From Scleroderma bovista (taxonomy: Eukaryota > Basidiomycota > Agaricomycetes > Boletales > Sclerodermataceae), in assembly GCA_037178675.1 (NCBI GenBank), contig JAYMGJ010000044.1, forward strand, positions 57,975-121,974: a stretch of DNA of 64,000 nt, read 5' to 3'. Each line of letters opens with the position of its first letter. Positions within the stretch are counted from its first letter, which is position 1. Position numbers and translations under genes: made by a program. The notes below the pieces were generated by a model. It ran no database searches and had not been told where the DNA came from. It saw nothing but the letters and a program-made list of their open reading frames with translations. Positions 1 to 10,639 of this stretch are shown piece by piece.

Positions 1-201
1 TCCAAATGACGGCGTTGACACCAGAATATCTCATAACGTACGTTCAAACCCCTTGGTCGGAAGAGTTATAAAACAGTTTGCAGAATTTTCGGCTCTGGAC
101 CGACGGTGGAAGACATCTTCTTGAACCTGTACAAGTATAGGGAGTGTCAGAAGTGTCAGACGATCTGGTGTCGTCACAACAGCCCCGAACCTCTTGTCTA
201 G
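1..201 (+). CDS. 3' end of an unidentified gene entering from the left edge
   Basis: A frame running into a TAG at 199-201 reads as plausible protein (FGSGPTVEDIFLNLYKYREC, then a second Cys pair and IWCRHN). It is preceded by an AG acceptor-like site near 75-80 (aaaacag). The upstream exon is cut by the window edge and I could not fix the splice phase. Two closely spaced CxxC-type cysteine pairs are visible but no family is recognised. The call rests only on coding-like composition and the acceptor. Confidence 0.3.
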
Positions 202-1216
202 TTGTTTATTCGTATTTGACTTAACATTTATTTATTGTTATGTATTACCTTACCACATATTTTCGGTCTGGGTCTCCGAGCCCCTTGCCCTGGATATTTA
301 CTCAAAGCCAATTTATCTTCTGTAAACCTTTTCACCCGGTGAGATGAGCACGAGCAACTTGTCATAAACAAGCAAAACTGTCACTCCAAATCACCCATAC
401 TGTCACCGACATCTGCCTTTATGTTCCTTGAAGTTGCTTTTCCGCCGGCCCCGACGTGCCTTAGAGTCAGTACTTGGGGATCATGAAAGATGGCGCTGCT
501 TCTATCTCTTTCAAGACATCCAGCGTCTGGATGGACATATATAGCAACATCCGTTTCGAGAACGATGGACTATTGTCAGATCCTCTCTAGCTACCAAGTT
601 CGACCAATTTGAAAACACACGATTGGCATTATCCTCAGAAATCAGACACTTGTACATATCTGAATTTCTCTCTATGTCGCCAGCTTCCTCATTCCTCGTA
701 ATAATAGTACATAATTTGTGTATGCAAAATACAAGTCGTCACAGTAGAGTAGTAGGCAGATGGATATCCGAACGAAGGGAAATAACGACGACGACGACGA
801 CCAAAAACAAACAAACAACAGGACGACTGATACCATTTCCACATACATAGGTATACTGATCGTGTAACAACCAGGGCTGATCCTCAAAAGAAACATCCAA
901 GACACAACAAAGAGCGATAGGAGGAAGGCAGTCGGCCATGAGTATGGAGAATGACGATGAGCTTTTAGAACACGGGCCGAGAGGATATGTCGGAAGAGGG
1001 TATGAGTGGACAGGAAAGCATGTCGTGGAACGCACACGATCGGAGTCGACGATTAAACATGACAATAGTAGCACAGTGCAACACGGATGACGGCGACGAC
1101 AAAGACGAACACGAAGACGACTGGACAACAGGCGCGATGGTAGCACAGAGATGTACACAGGTCCATCGACATGGCCGCAGGGACTAAGACGCCCCAGATG
1201 CATGGGGCATGAGGGA
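202..1216. other. Intergenic stretch, no gene recognised
   Basis: The ORFs here are short, overlap on both strands and show no family signature. The only notable composition is a small acg/aac simple-sequence patch near 784-820. It is probably the 3' flank of the gene at the left edge plus the 3' UTR of the minus-strand DUF6534 gene. Confidence 0.5.
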
Positions 1217-3338
1217 TCATGCCATCTCAAACTGCATTCTGTGCTGCGTTGACATCTGCATCCTTACCTCCGACGACGGCCGTTCCGCGACGCCATCCAT
1301 ACTGGTTTCATACTCCACAATCTTCTCGATGCTGACCTCGACCTTGATTTGAGCCGAGATCAATCATGCACCCGCAGGCGCGGAAGAGGTAGGCTTACGA
1401 ACCTGTGTCTCCAAGGCATCCAAGCGGGGCTGGTCGGCCAGCGGCTTCGTCAGCGAGTTGGGAGACGCGGGAGACGTACGAGGGTCCCTTACAGTGAACT
1501 TGCTTGCGCTGCGGTTGGCGAAACCGGGGAACGCGACCGGAAGATCACCGGAGGGACCTCGTTTGTGCGTCTCGTGTTCTTGTTGTATTATGCGTCTCGT
1601 GTTGAGGCTGTAGAATAACGCGATCTGGATAAGAAGGGAATGACTGAAGAATCAAGGGACGCACGTAGCAAGGAGTGAGTTGGCATATACTGGGGGGTAC
1701 GAATGTGTTAGAAAGTAACTAGGCAGCGAAAAAAAAAAACGCTTACGCTTGCTGATGACAAAGTGCAATCCCATGAAGATAAGATTGTACGACATCACCA
1801 ACCACTGCAGGAAAAATAGGTCAGCCCGCGATCCCTGGGTCAGAATAGACAGGTTGCTAACGAATATCATTGATATGACCGTAGCGGCTCTAAAACGTCA
1901 GGGGAATCAGTTTGGGGGAACGCCAATTGGGCGGTGTTCACGTACCCTGTCAATGATCCGGTCTCAAGGGTGTACAGGATGACCGAGTTAATGACGTGAT
2001 CCAGACTAAACACAAACAGGTTAAATTACTATTCAACACACGAGGTAACATGCATACCTGGTGGACGCTTTTCGGTTACTTCTGAGAGCGTAGGTCAAGA
2101 ATACTGATATCAGGATGTCTACCAGACACGATAGCGCAAGACCCAGGGTAAACAACCACTATGACGGTCATCAAACATTCTGATGCAAAAATCGGTATTG
2201 ATGGTGCCTACCCGGAAATTCGCCCGAAATGAGCTGAATGTCTTCGTGTGAATCCTAAGCAAAGATCAGATGTTTACGAAACCGGCCCGTAGTAGCAGCT
2301 CCCACTCACATCTCGGCAGTGCAGACTATCGAGAACGAAACGAATTGAGTTCAACGGGGTAATAGAATATGCATCATGAAACACTTACGAGTTGCAGAAC
2401 CTGAGACGGACTCAAAAACCAAACATGAGGCATGTGAAGGAGACACTCACATAGGCGCAGGAATGCGAAAACCATCTATGAGTGAGGGTAAGATATGTTG
2501 GTTATAGTTGGAGTGGAATGCTTACGATGGGGATGGTTATACGCCAATCCCGACGGCTTACTGCGAAGGATTCCTGTTAGCAAGGGCGCCTTTGGGCAAG
2601 CGAATGGAACGCACCTTTATGTATTCGACGAGCATAGAAACTGCGACGATAAGAAAATTGATACAGGGATAACAAAACAAAACAGCATACCAATGAACGA
2701 TGAATGTAAGGATGGCCTAGGTAGTCGTGATATGAAGTAATTTGAACCAGATGCACTGACACGACTCACTGTAAGCTGTATTGTGATCTATGGATGGACT
2801 GTTCAGATGATCACAGCCGGTATTCGAAGGCAAATACGTACGGCAAGGGTTCTAGAAGCCAAATGGGTGATGCTGAGCATACATCCGTAGAGAAGTACTT
2901 ACTCTGGGATTTCATCTATTTTTGAGCTCTCTCCGTAGAACTGAATGAGGTATATCCATATTGATGCTAGCACCAGACAAGTGTGTGCAGTGTCGAGTAT
3001 CCTGTGGGCAAGAAGAGATTAGATGGCAGAAGACCTTATGTAATTACAAGAGCGTGACAGACCATACCGCGGCGACCTGTGGAATGAATCTCGGTCGGTA
3101 AGACGGGCCACAAGCAGACCGACAAGGACTTACGATTGCTTTTGTGGATACTGCATCGATGGGGAAGAGCTTCATATAAAGGAGGACTTGGGTGGTGACG
3201 ACACCGGATAGGCTGTGGGGATTGTGAAGGCATGAATGAGGGGGAACTTGGGGGGGCAAGGGTAGAGGGGAACACTCACGCGGTTGCGATAAAAGCGCCT
3301 ATGAGAAGGGCCCCGAATGTTGCGGGTACGTCGACCAT
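1217..3338 (-). CDS. DUF6534-family seven-helix membrane protein (19 exons, 373 aa)
   Basis: Splicing by GT..AG and reading frame gives exons at 3338-3280, 3212-3134, 3076-3063, 3001-2903, 2851-2842, 2787-2770, 2716-2691, 2640-2615, 2560-2526, 2475-2451, 2400-2389, 2325-2310, 2254-2212, 2158-2058, 2005-1946, 1889-1747, 1689-1665, 1607-1403 and 1342-1217; the sum is 1122 nt. The protein shows the family hallmarks in order: start MVDVPATFGALLIGAF, VVTTQVLLYMKLFP, VWILDTAHT, FIVHCFYARRIH, WLFTLGLALSCLVDILIS, and SKLYANSLLATLNTRR before a polar tail ending QFEMA. DUF6534 proteins are multipass membrane proteins expanded in Agaricomycetes, with no established function. All exon phases agree, so the gene looks intact. 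The striking feature is five exons of 10-18 nt. Confidence 0.85.
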
Positions 3339-5910
3339 TCTGGCACGCGATGATCGAGAGGTCGATGCACGGGGATGTTCGATGTGAAACTCCGGACAAG
3401 GGAAGAGGGAGAGATGGGTAGAAAAGCTCGAAGGGGTGATGGGGAGGAGGGATTTATTTGGGTGCCTAAAAGGTAAAGCAGCCGGCTCTGGGTCACCTGG
3501 TCCGGTACACGTTGTTCGGATGACACACTGCCCTGTGCACACCACATACGGGTATGTCGGTGACACTTCTTTGATTGGGCGGTGGAGGAATAAACAGCCA
3601 ATCATTGGCTCTCCGTCACAGCCACCTCCAACGGACCAGCGAGAAAACGCAGAATTTGCCTTCGAGAAACCATAATTCTCAACGGGCCATGCCATACTGT
3701 CGGGACGAAAACACTTCACTAACGCTCCTCGGCGTATTCCATAGTGCTGAACATTATCGAGAGACTTCACGTTGGTGTCAAAGTAAAACAATCATGCTTC
3801 GAGCGCCCATGATCCTGTTACCCTCACGTAACCCCGCGGGTCTACATGAGCCTTTCGGGGAAATCACCATCGGTCAGATGGGCCCATGAATGCTTCGATT
3901 GAGCAACACATATCTCGAGTCCGTTAAAACATCAAAGATCTGGGATTGGCATAGAATGTCGGCTGATTCGTTATGAAGGAAATTCTTCGCGCGCGCTCAC
4001 AGGCTAGCACAATGGTAGTACCAGGGACCAATGGGAAAGCAAGCTCGTTATTGCGCCGGAAACTTACCCCAAGGCTCATCTGCAAATTTACCTGAAGGAA
4101 TGGGCATGAATTGTCAACCTCCGTTTGGAAGGACATGCTGTAAGACAACTTTTCCGCTCGGTTAGACGCTCGTAGGCCAATAAGAGGGCTCCGTCAAGTA
4201 CAAGAGACTGTCAAACAGCCGTCCCGCTTGTTGTGTTGTGCAGATGCTGAATGTAAATCCACAAACTACCTTCTTATGTAACGTACGCCGTATTGTATAT
4301 TGTAACTTGCTATTTACCCGAACGTTATCTTAGCGCACAACCTTACCTTCTTTCCAGAGACCCATACTAATAGGGTCCCATCCAAGTTGCTCCAGAAGTG
4401 CTAAGTGTATGACTGGGGATGGCCGCACCCATGGCGTTGAAGATTGCGCCAGGATGCGTATGGGCCACACATTGTAAAGTTGTGCCTGAATGTTCACGAT
4501 TTGGACGATAGAAACAAAAGCAGGCATCGCCTTCATTGGGTGGCGTCAGCAGCAACACATGTATCCGGACGCCACCTGTACCTTGAAAATAACCACAACG
4601 CCACTCGTAGGGGTGATGTATGGAGCCTTGAAGACGTTCGCACACTCACCGAGACCTCCGTTATCCCGAGACTCTTCCACGGAATCAGACCACACAGCCT
4701 GGCGTTCAATTGATTCGCATAGTTACCAAGATCAGTGCCAGCGTGAGGCTCATCGTGGAACCAGAATTATCCTGCAGCCAACCACAACTTGCCGTTTCGA
4801 TGAAAGACTTATAAGGGCTCAGTCATACCACGACGATATCATCGATTATCGATATGGTAGTCGAATATCATGGTTTCAACGAGCGCCCGAGGTCCGCGTG
4901 TTTCCTGGCTTCTCCGCGTAGCACCATTGTCTGATTGGAGGCTATGTGTTCCGTCGCCGAGTTGTGTATATGTTTCACATAGGGTGGGACAGAGAGTTGA
5001 GATAAAACCCCCCATGTTATGTAACATATATGGCAGTTTCGCACGCATGCGCTCCTTCAACAAAGGGGTCTTGACACTATTATCCGGGTTTGTTCACTGG
5101 CAACGTTAAAGTACTACCGCCAGCACGTTCTAGTTTCTGACATGTGTCCCGTTAGGCAGTGCTGCTGATTTGATTCCTCCGTAGTGCTCGAGGGGATGGC
5201 CGTAATCTCGTTTCATGGCCAAAGAATTGTTGACCTCCGTAACCGATTCCAGTTCGTGACAAGCGAAGGCTCATCCACCTTCGGCGTCCCTTACGGTACG
5301 TACCTGTGAAAATCATTCCAGCGCACCCGTGAAATTTTATAACGCATTCTTTTCTAAGGAACACTTTAGCGTGCATTCTATGCTAAGATGAAGGTCCCAA
5401 TACGACCAGATACGGACATTCCATTATGCATTGCGTAGCAATGTTGCTTAAATTGGCACACCGACGCAGGCATAATGCATGTTTACGGGACGCAGGTGAG
5501 TGAACAGGTTATCCTTAGCCTCAAATCTTGATCCACACCAGCATCACGTATGACATTTCATTCCAAAATGCATTATTCAGCCTCATGGGTTTCAGGGACA
5601 AGACTTGGCAACAACTACCCAAGCGAAAATGGAACGCACACTCCTCACAATCGAGGAGACAGGAACAGAGACATGCGAACCCCTTGATCATGGCTATGCA
5701 CATAGTACGCATCACACCACGTTTGACAGCCGGTACCATGCATTTTTCCATGTTATCGTCAAGTGAGCCAGAGTCTATATTCGTAGATTAGGATCCACAC
5801 GAAGGCATTTTACATACCACCTTCGTTGGAGTATAAACGGACTGTTGACGCATATTTACTTTCTTACATAAGCGCTAGAGCGCACTACAGTAGAGTTCGT
5901 GTTACCTAGT

Positions 5911-6046
5911 CCCTCAGTAGCTTGATAGACTACTGAGGGTGAGTACCTTTGGTACACTTCCATTACTACTTACTGATGCCCCGTAGTTATCCTACAGGTA
6001 AATACTAATACGAGTAGCTTGATAGACTACTGAGGTTATCCTACAG
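5911..6046. repeat. Hairpin with a nearby direct copy
   Basis: Positions 5911-5939 form a perfect 10-bp stem (CCCTCAGTAG / CTACTGAGGG) around a 9-nt loop. A 23-nt part of it (5916-5938) is repeated exactly at 6013-6035. A second word, gttatcctacag, occurs at 5986-5997 and again at 6035-6046, directly after the second hairpin copy. This looks like a duplicated small structured unit. No target-site duplication was identified. Confidence 0.6.
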
Positions 6047-6309
6047 TTCCCTGCACAAGCCATCTAACAACAACCTTATCCTGAAAAGCTGCGAAAAAAG
6101 TACTCTTCAGTGTGCCGTTCTCATTGCAATTTGTTTTCTGCAAGGGTCCAGGCAGTGCACTCCACACTCTGCTCTGCATAAATGGGCGCTATTGAAGTTA
6201 ATTGGTGTTGCCCAGGTCGCATCGATTAATAATGTCAGTGGCGGTCAGTATGCCAATGCCTTTATTCGTGTCCAGGACGCCTTCAACCCTGAATATTGAT
6301 CGACACAAT

Positions 6310-6388
6310 ACAGCAGGCCTGCTGTGATGGTCAGTTTGCAATGCACAATAACTCCAAATCATAATCGTGATTATGGCCTTGCATTGCA
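6310..6388. repeat. Perfect 16-bp palindrome followed by a nested inverted repeat
   Basis: ACAGCAGGCCTGCTGT at 6310-6325 is a perfect palindrome. It is followed by an imperfect nested inverted repeat (tgcaatgca ... cataatc ... gattatg ... tgcattgca) to about 6388. No gene overlaps it. It could be a recombination relic or a protein-binding site; no function can be assigned. Confidence 0.5.
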
Positions 6389-8691
6389 GGGTCGGTGGTA
6401 CCCCATCATACTTTCAAGGGTGTGTGTACATAAGAGGTATGTACGCTGCGGTCATCAAAGGTGACAGTGGAGTGCACACTGATGTGGGACTCAAATGTGA
6501 TACCCCTGAAGTTACCTCTCATGACCAATATAATGGGATTTGATTGACTCAGCGAGGCGTTGGTGTCGCAGCTCTCCCCACAGATATGGTCCAGGGTGTG
6601 CATTCATGTCTCCCCCTCTACATATACTACCCACTCCATGAATCCCTTTCCTCACCCTGTGATATTTGGGAAATACGAAAGAAATATTGTTTCCCCAAAT
6701 CAAAAGGTGACAAAATGTGGATTGCTTCTATCATATGTTGGCGTCTTCGGTCTCTCGGGTAGTCCCCGCAGGGGAAGACAGATTACTAAACTGAAGCCAG
6801 GCTTCTATCAACTTGTCCGACAGGACCCACACATGTAGAAGCATGCGCTTCCGAAGAACCGCGTCAGAACGGCGATCATGCAAACACTACACCGAGACCT
6901 GAGTCACTGAACAAAGAACAAACAAAATACGGAAGGATGCCTTTGTAACTTGGGCAATTCTCTGTATTCTTGCGATTCTTCATGTGATGGTTCTGTTGAT
7001 GGTGAAGCATCGTGATATCCAGTGAATTAATCAGGATACATTGAGGATGGTTGGAGTCGAATGGTCCTGGGGACATTCCCTCCACTAGTGTCATTCATGA
7101 GCCGCCGGACTTTCCATAAGTAACATGTAGTTTGGAGCTGGAAACGTTTGAAGTTTGACCGTGAATATTAGGTGTCATTTCTATGCCCTCTCCGCGATGG
7201 TACTGATGACTTGGTGAAGTCGTATTAAGCGACTTGTGCGTGATGCAGACAAGGAATTGTTACATCCAAGGAGACACCACTACCACATAGCGTCGCCCAT
7301 TGTCATCAATCGGATCATGAAAAACGGAGATACTCCTATCTTACTGCACCCGTGATCTTCCTTTCCGACCCATTCATATCATACGCTGAAACATGCGCCT
7401 TCGCCTGATATAGACGGTCAGATATCACCGCATCGAAGGACCCACAGCCGGCACCAAAGGAGCGCCGTGAAGAGCCAGTAGGATCAGAATCAGATGACCA
7501 ATACCGAGATAGTGGAGTAGCCCCACACAGTTTCAGGGCTTTCAATGCCGAGAATTCGAAGCTGCAATGTTATGGTCATCACATTCCGTAGGCCCGACGG
7601 AGGTAGTGCAGTACCCACCATGACCGCAAGTGCCCGGTAGTACGTGGCCGGTTACCTATACATCGCCGGGCCAACACACCACTAAAGTTGATTTGGACTA
7701 TGTAAAGGACGGATAGGGGCAAGTGCACTCATCAGCGAGTAGTACTTACGTTCTTCCATTCGACCCCTGACTGAAATCAGGACATCGTGGCAAGCTTGGG
7801 TTAGAGATAAAAAGATAGGTATTCCAGTCACGCCCGATATCACACACTTTGATAGTTAATAGAATACGCAGGAGACCAATATAAATTAACCCCTTTCTGG
7901 TATATATATGCTGGATCCCTCAGGACGGTGCGGACAAATTCGCCGAGCACGAGGAGCAGCTCCGGTGGGGGACCCTCACCATGAAAGAGACGCTTGCGGG
8001 GCTGCACTCTGTGCACTGCACAAGCGGATCGTGCTGGGTAAGCCCGTGGATAGGTCAGGTGCCCTTGTCGTGTCGGTGGACAAGATTGCGTCTTCGAGGA
8101 AATGCCGTAGCTACGGCAAGATGATTAGATTGTGATGTGCTACTGCTAGTAGGGACACCGTGCTGAAGCTACGCGGCTCGGTCACAGGTTTGATGGTCAC
8201 CTTGGGAGTACGAAATGGGTCAAGCAATGAATTGTCTGTATTAGAATTGACAAGACCTAGATAGGACTAAAGAGATGACGTTCAGCGAACGAAACCCAAG
8301 ATCTCGACAACACGCGATCGTCCTGTGTCTGCCCTATAATTTGCCTTGGTCTTCGCATCTAGTGCCGCCAGTCGTTGGAATGAAAGTGTCCTACATGTGT
8401 ATTGACGCTGTTCCTTGATTCGTAGTGAGCGGACAACTCGACTGCACCATGTCCTCCCCGCAGTGCTCAGCGCTCAGACCCAGGGCCCGAGTCGTCGCCG
8501 CATGAAGTGTATCAGCGTGTTTCGCTCGCGATATCACACTTTGCCATGTATGCCTCACCCACCTCGTGATTATCTGCCCCCGTTGTCCCAGGCATGACCT
8601 CACTCTTGTATAGATAACTCACTGCGCAACCCTCTCGCTTCCCATTCCGCCCCAGCACCACCCCCTAATTATCTATTCCATCCCTTCAGCC

Positions 8692-10095
8692 ATGGCCACT
8701 ACTCCCGCGAAAAAGTCGACCTTTCGCTCACGCGTTGGGACGGTGATGCAACGCTCCTCGACTGCATTCAGTATCCCCAGTTCTACCTGGCCGCGCAGGC
8801 TCAGCAACTTCCCCGCCCCCCGACTCCGATACCACGTCCACCACAGGCTCTTTTATCCACCCACACCCGAGCGCAAGGACTCTAGTTCATCCCTCATCAA
8901 ACTATAGATCCCAGCTCAACCCGCTGTATCGACGTCCAGCCCTATTCCTGAATCGCCCATTTGCGAGGCTGCAGCCTTATCTCCTGAACCCGCACCTGCT
9001 CTCCCGAAAGGGCCGTCCTCCCTGCTTTCCGGAGAGGTCATCTCTGCTGAATGTACAGAGTCAGCTCGCAGTCCTACTCCAGCACCGTCTGTACCTGAAG
9101 AAGTCCCCGCACCCCCCCCTGCCCAGCCCATTCCAACTCTCGTCATCAACGATCCTACAGACAGTGCTCCGTCAGTCTTCACCGACGAGCCAGAGGAACT
9201 GTCAGTACCAGTTTCATACACGCGCATGGTCACGCGAATCCTATTACGAGTCGGTATGTTTTGTTTTTGCATCGACTGCATGGAATGACTATCTTATCTT
9301 GTACACTACGCGCAGCACATTGGCACCAGGTGCACCTCAGGCCGCACAGACCTCTACCCCGTGACATCAGCCATATGCACACTGCAAAGTACATGCCGAT
9401 CTTGCACACAGTGCTGGAAATCGTCGTCAGCATACTATGACCTAGGGATCCCGTTCCTCTTTGTCGACAGAGCGAGATACAGTAGTCATTTTGACGTGGA
9501 GAACAACACAGCTACGCCGAGCAGCGCTCCACTATTCGTCATTGGCGCATGTGCATGTCTCGTGGTGAGGGCCGCATCCATGTTTTTGAAAGTTGTACTC
9601 ATCTCCTAACCACAGTCGGCCATCATCCTCAGTGCTTCGGTGACGCTCATGACCCTGCCAGAATTGGACAGTATAACCCAGATTGGAGGTTTGGTCGCCA
9701 TCTTATGCTCTGTGCTGAGCATGATCACATCTTTCGTATCTATTTTCCGGTATAAATCAGAAAAGGCACAAGGTGCCGCACAAACCGCTGGAGAGGGCTT
9801 TGTTCTGCTTCCTGTAAGCGTTATTACCCTTTCGCCAGTAACTGATACGGATACTGATGGGGTCTTTCAGCGCCAGAGCATCATGCCTTCGCTTCCGCTC
9901 GTGTTTCTTGCGTATCCTGTCGCTGGATTCATCACGGGCGTCGTCATATACTCGCTTAGGAGTGGTACCATTAACTTTGCTCATGCAGGAATGCCTGTCG
10001 CTACCAAGTTTGATGAGTATGCGCGGTGAATGATGATTGGTGTTCTTGGAGCTCTGACGGGGGTGTTGATCGCTTCTGTAATGGTCTCGAGGTAA
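8692..10095 (+). CDS. Putative membrane protein, late in-frame stop (possible pseudogene)
   Basis: The N-terminal exon starts MATTPAKKSTFRSRVGTVMQ. It is followed by a Pro/Ser/Glu-rich cytoplasmic region (for example SPIPESPICEAAALSPEP and PTLVINDPTDSAPSVFTDEP, 8914-9205). The C-terminal part has hydrophobic helices: VENNTATPSSAPLFVIGACACLV, an intron at 9565-9615, then SAIILSASVTLMTLPELD and ITQIGGLVAILCSVLSMITS. A further intron lies at 9814-9870 and then RQSIMPSLPLVFLAYPVAG. The frame meets TGA at 10027-10029, but the same frame continues as MMIGVLGALTGVLIASVMVS to a TAA at 10093-10095. This suggests TGG (Trp) to TGA loss of the last helix. Exact splicing between 8800 and 9320 is unresolved. 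I do not know the function. Confidence 0.5.
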
Positions 10096-10639
10096 TTAAG
10101 CGATCTGTGTATCAGTAGGTTCGTGATATATCCTTTCGTCCTCATGACAACTTTATCATAGTCCGAATCGTCATTGTCACCAACTGCCATAGATGCTCTT
10201 TGTTTGGAGGCCTCGTACACTTATTTCAGGCTTGCTGCCAAAGGCAATAGGGGATTTGAATTTCTATGTATGTATGCGACCGGGTTCCTCAGCGGAACTG
10301 GTTGAAAACTTTGTGATGGCTGGAGCTATTTACAAGTTCACGTTCTGTCGAACGACCTCTGAACGAAATGCGTCCGAATTCCTGAACGACTGTAACCACC
10401 TTGCGAATAAAAGCAAACTCTCCTTATAGAGGAACGTCTATTTTCCTCTACGAAGAGAGTCTGGCTTAGGGAGACTTGAGAAATGCCACAGGTCCAGAAG
10501 CTGAACATTATCATACATGGCGAAGGTAGTGGCGCGCGCGCGTTGTCGCACCACCTGGCACCATCACGTGGTCGTGACATGAGCATACCTTGAGGCCTAC
10601 ATAAAGTCGGCGCGTGAATTCATTCGTCCGTGCCACAAC
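10096..10639. other. Intergenic region upstream of the Crinkler gene
   Basis: No gene is recognised. A TATA-like tacataaa lies about 40 nt before the Crinkler ATG at 10640, within a compact 5' flank. A short alternating gc run (ggcgcgcgcgcg) occurs near 10532. Confidence 0.4.

Larger units (their letters stand above)
3339..8691. other. 5.3 kb without a supportable gene
   Basis: Only short, mutually overlapping ORFs occur on both strands. No domain, splice-consistent exon chain or repeat family was recognised. Minus-strand frames around 4370-4640 contain hydrophobic stretches that could be a decayed relative of the neighbouring DUF6534 gene, but alignment by eye was not convincing. Small hairpins lie at 5911-5939, 6013-6035, 6310-6325 and about 6335-6388 and may be relics of a small mobile element. 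Confidence 0.5.

Noticed and set aside
4330..4645. Possible decayed second DUF6534 gene on the minus strand
   Set aside because: Hydrophobic stretches are present but no ordered family motifs could be assembled across frames.
9640..10029. Uninterrupted ORF reading through 9814-9870
   Set aside because: The 57-bp segment has a good GT..AG intron and a length divisible by three, so it stays open by chance; homology-like membrane sequence joins better when it is removed.
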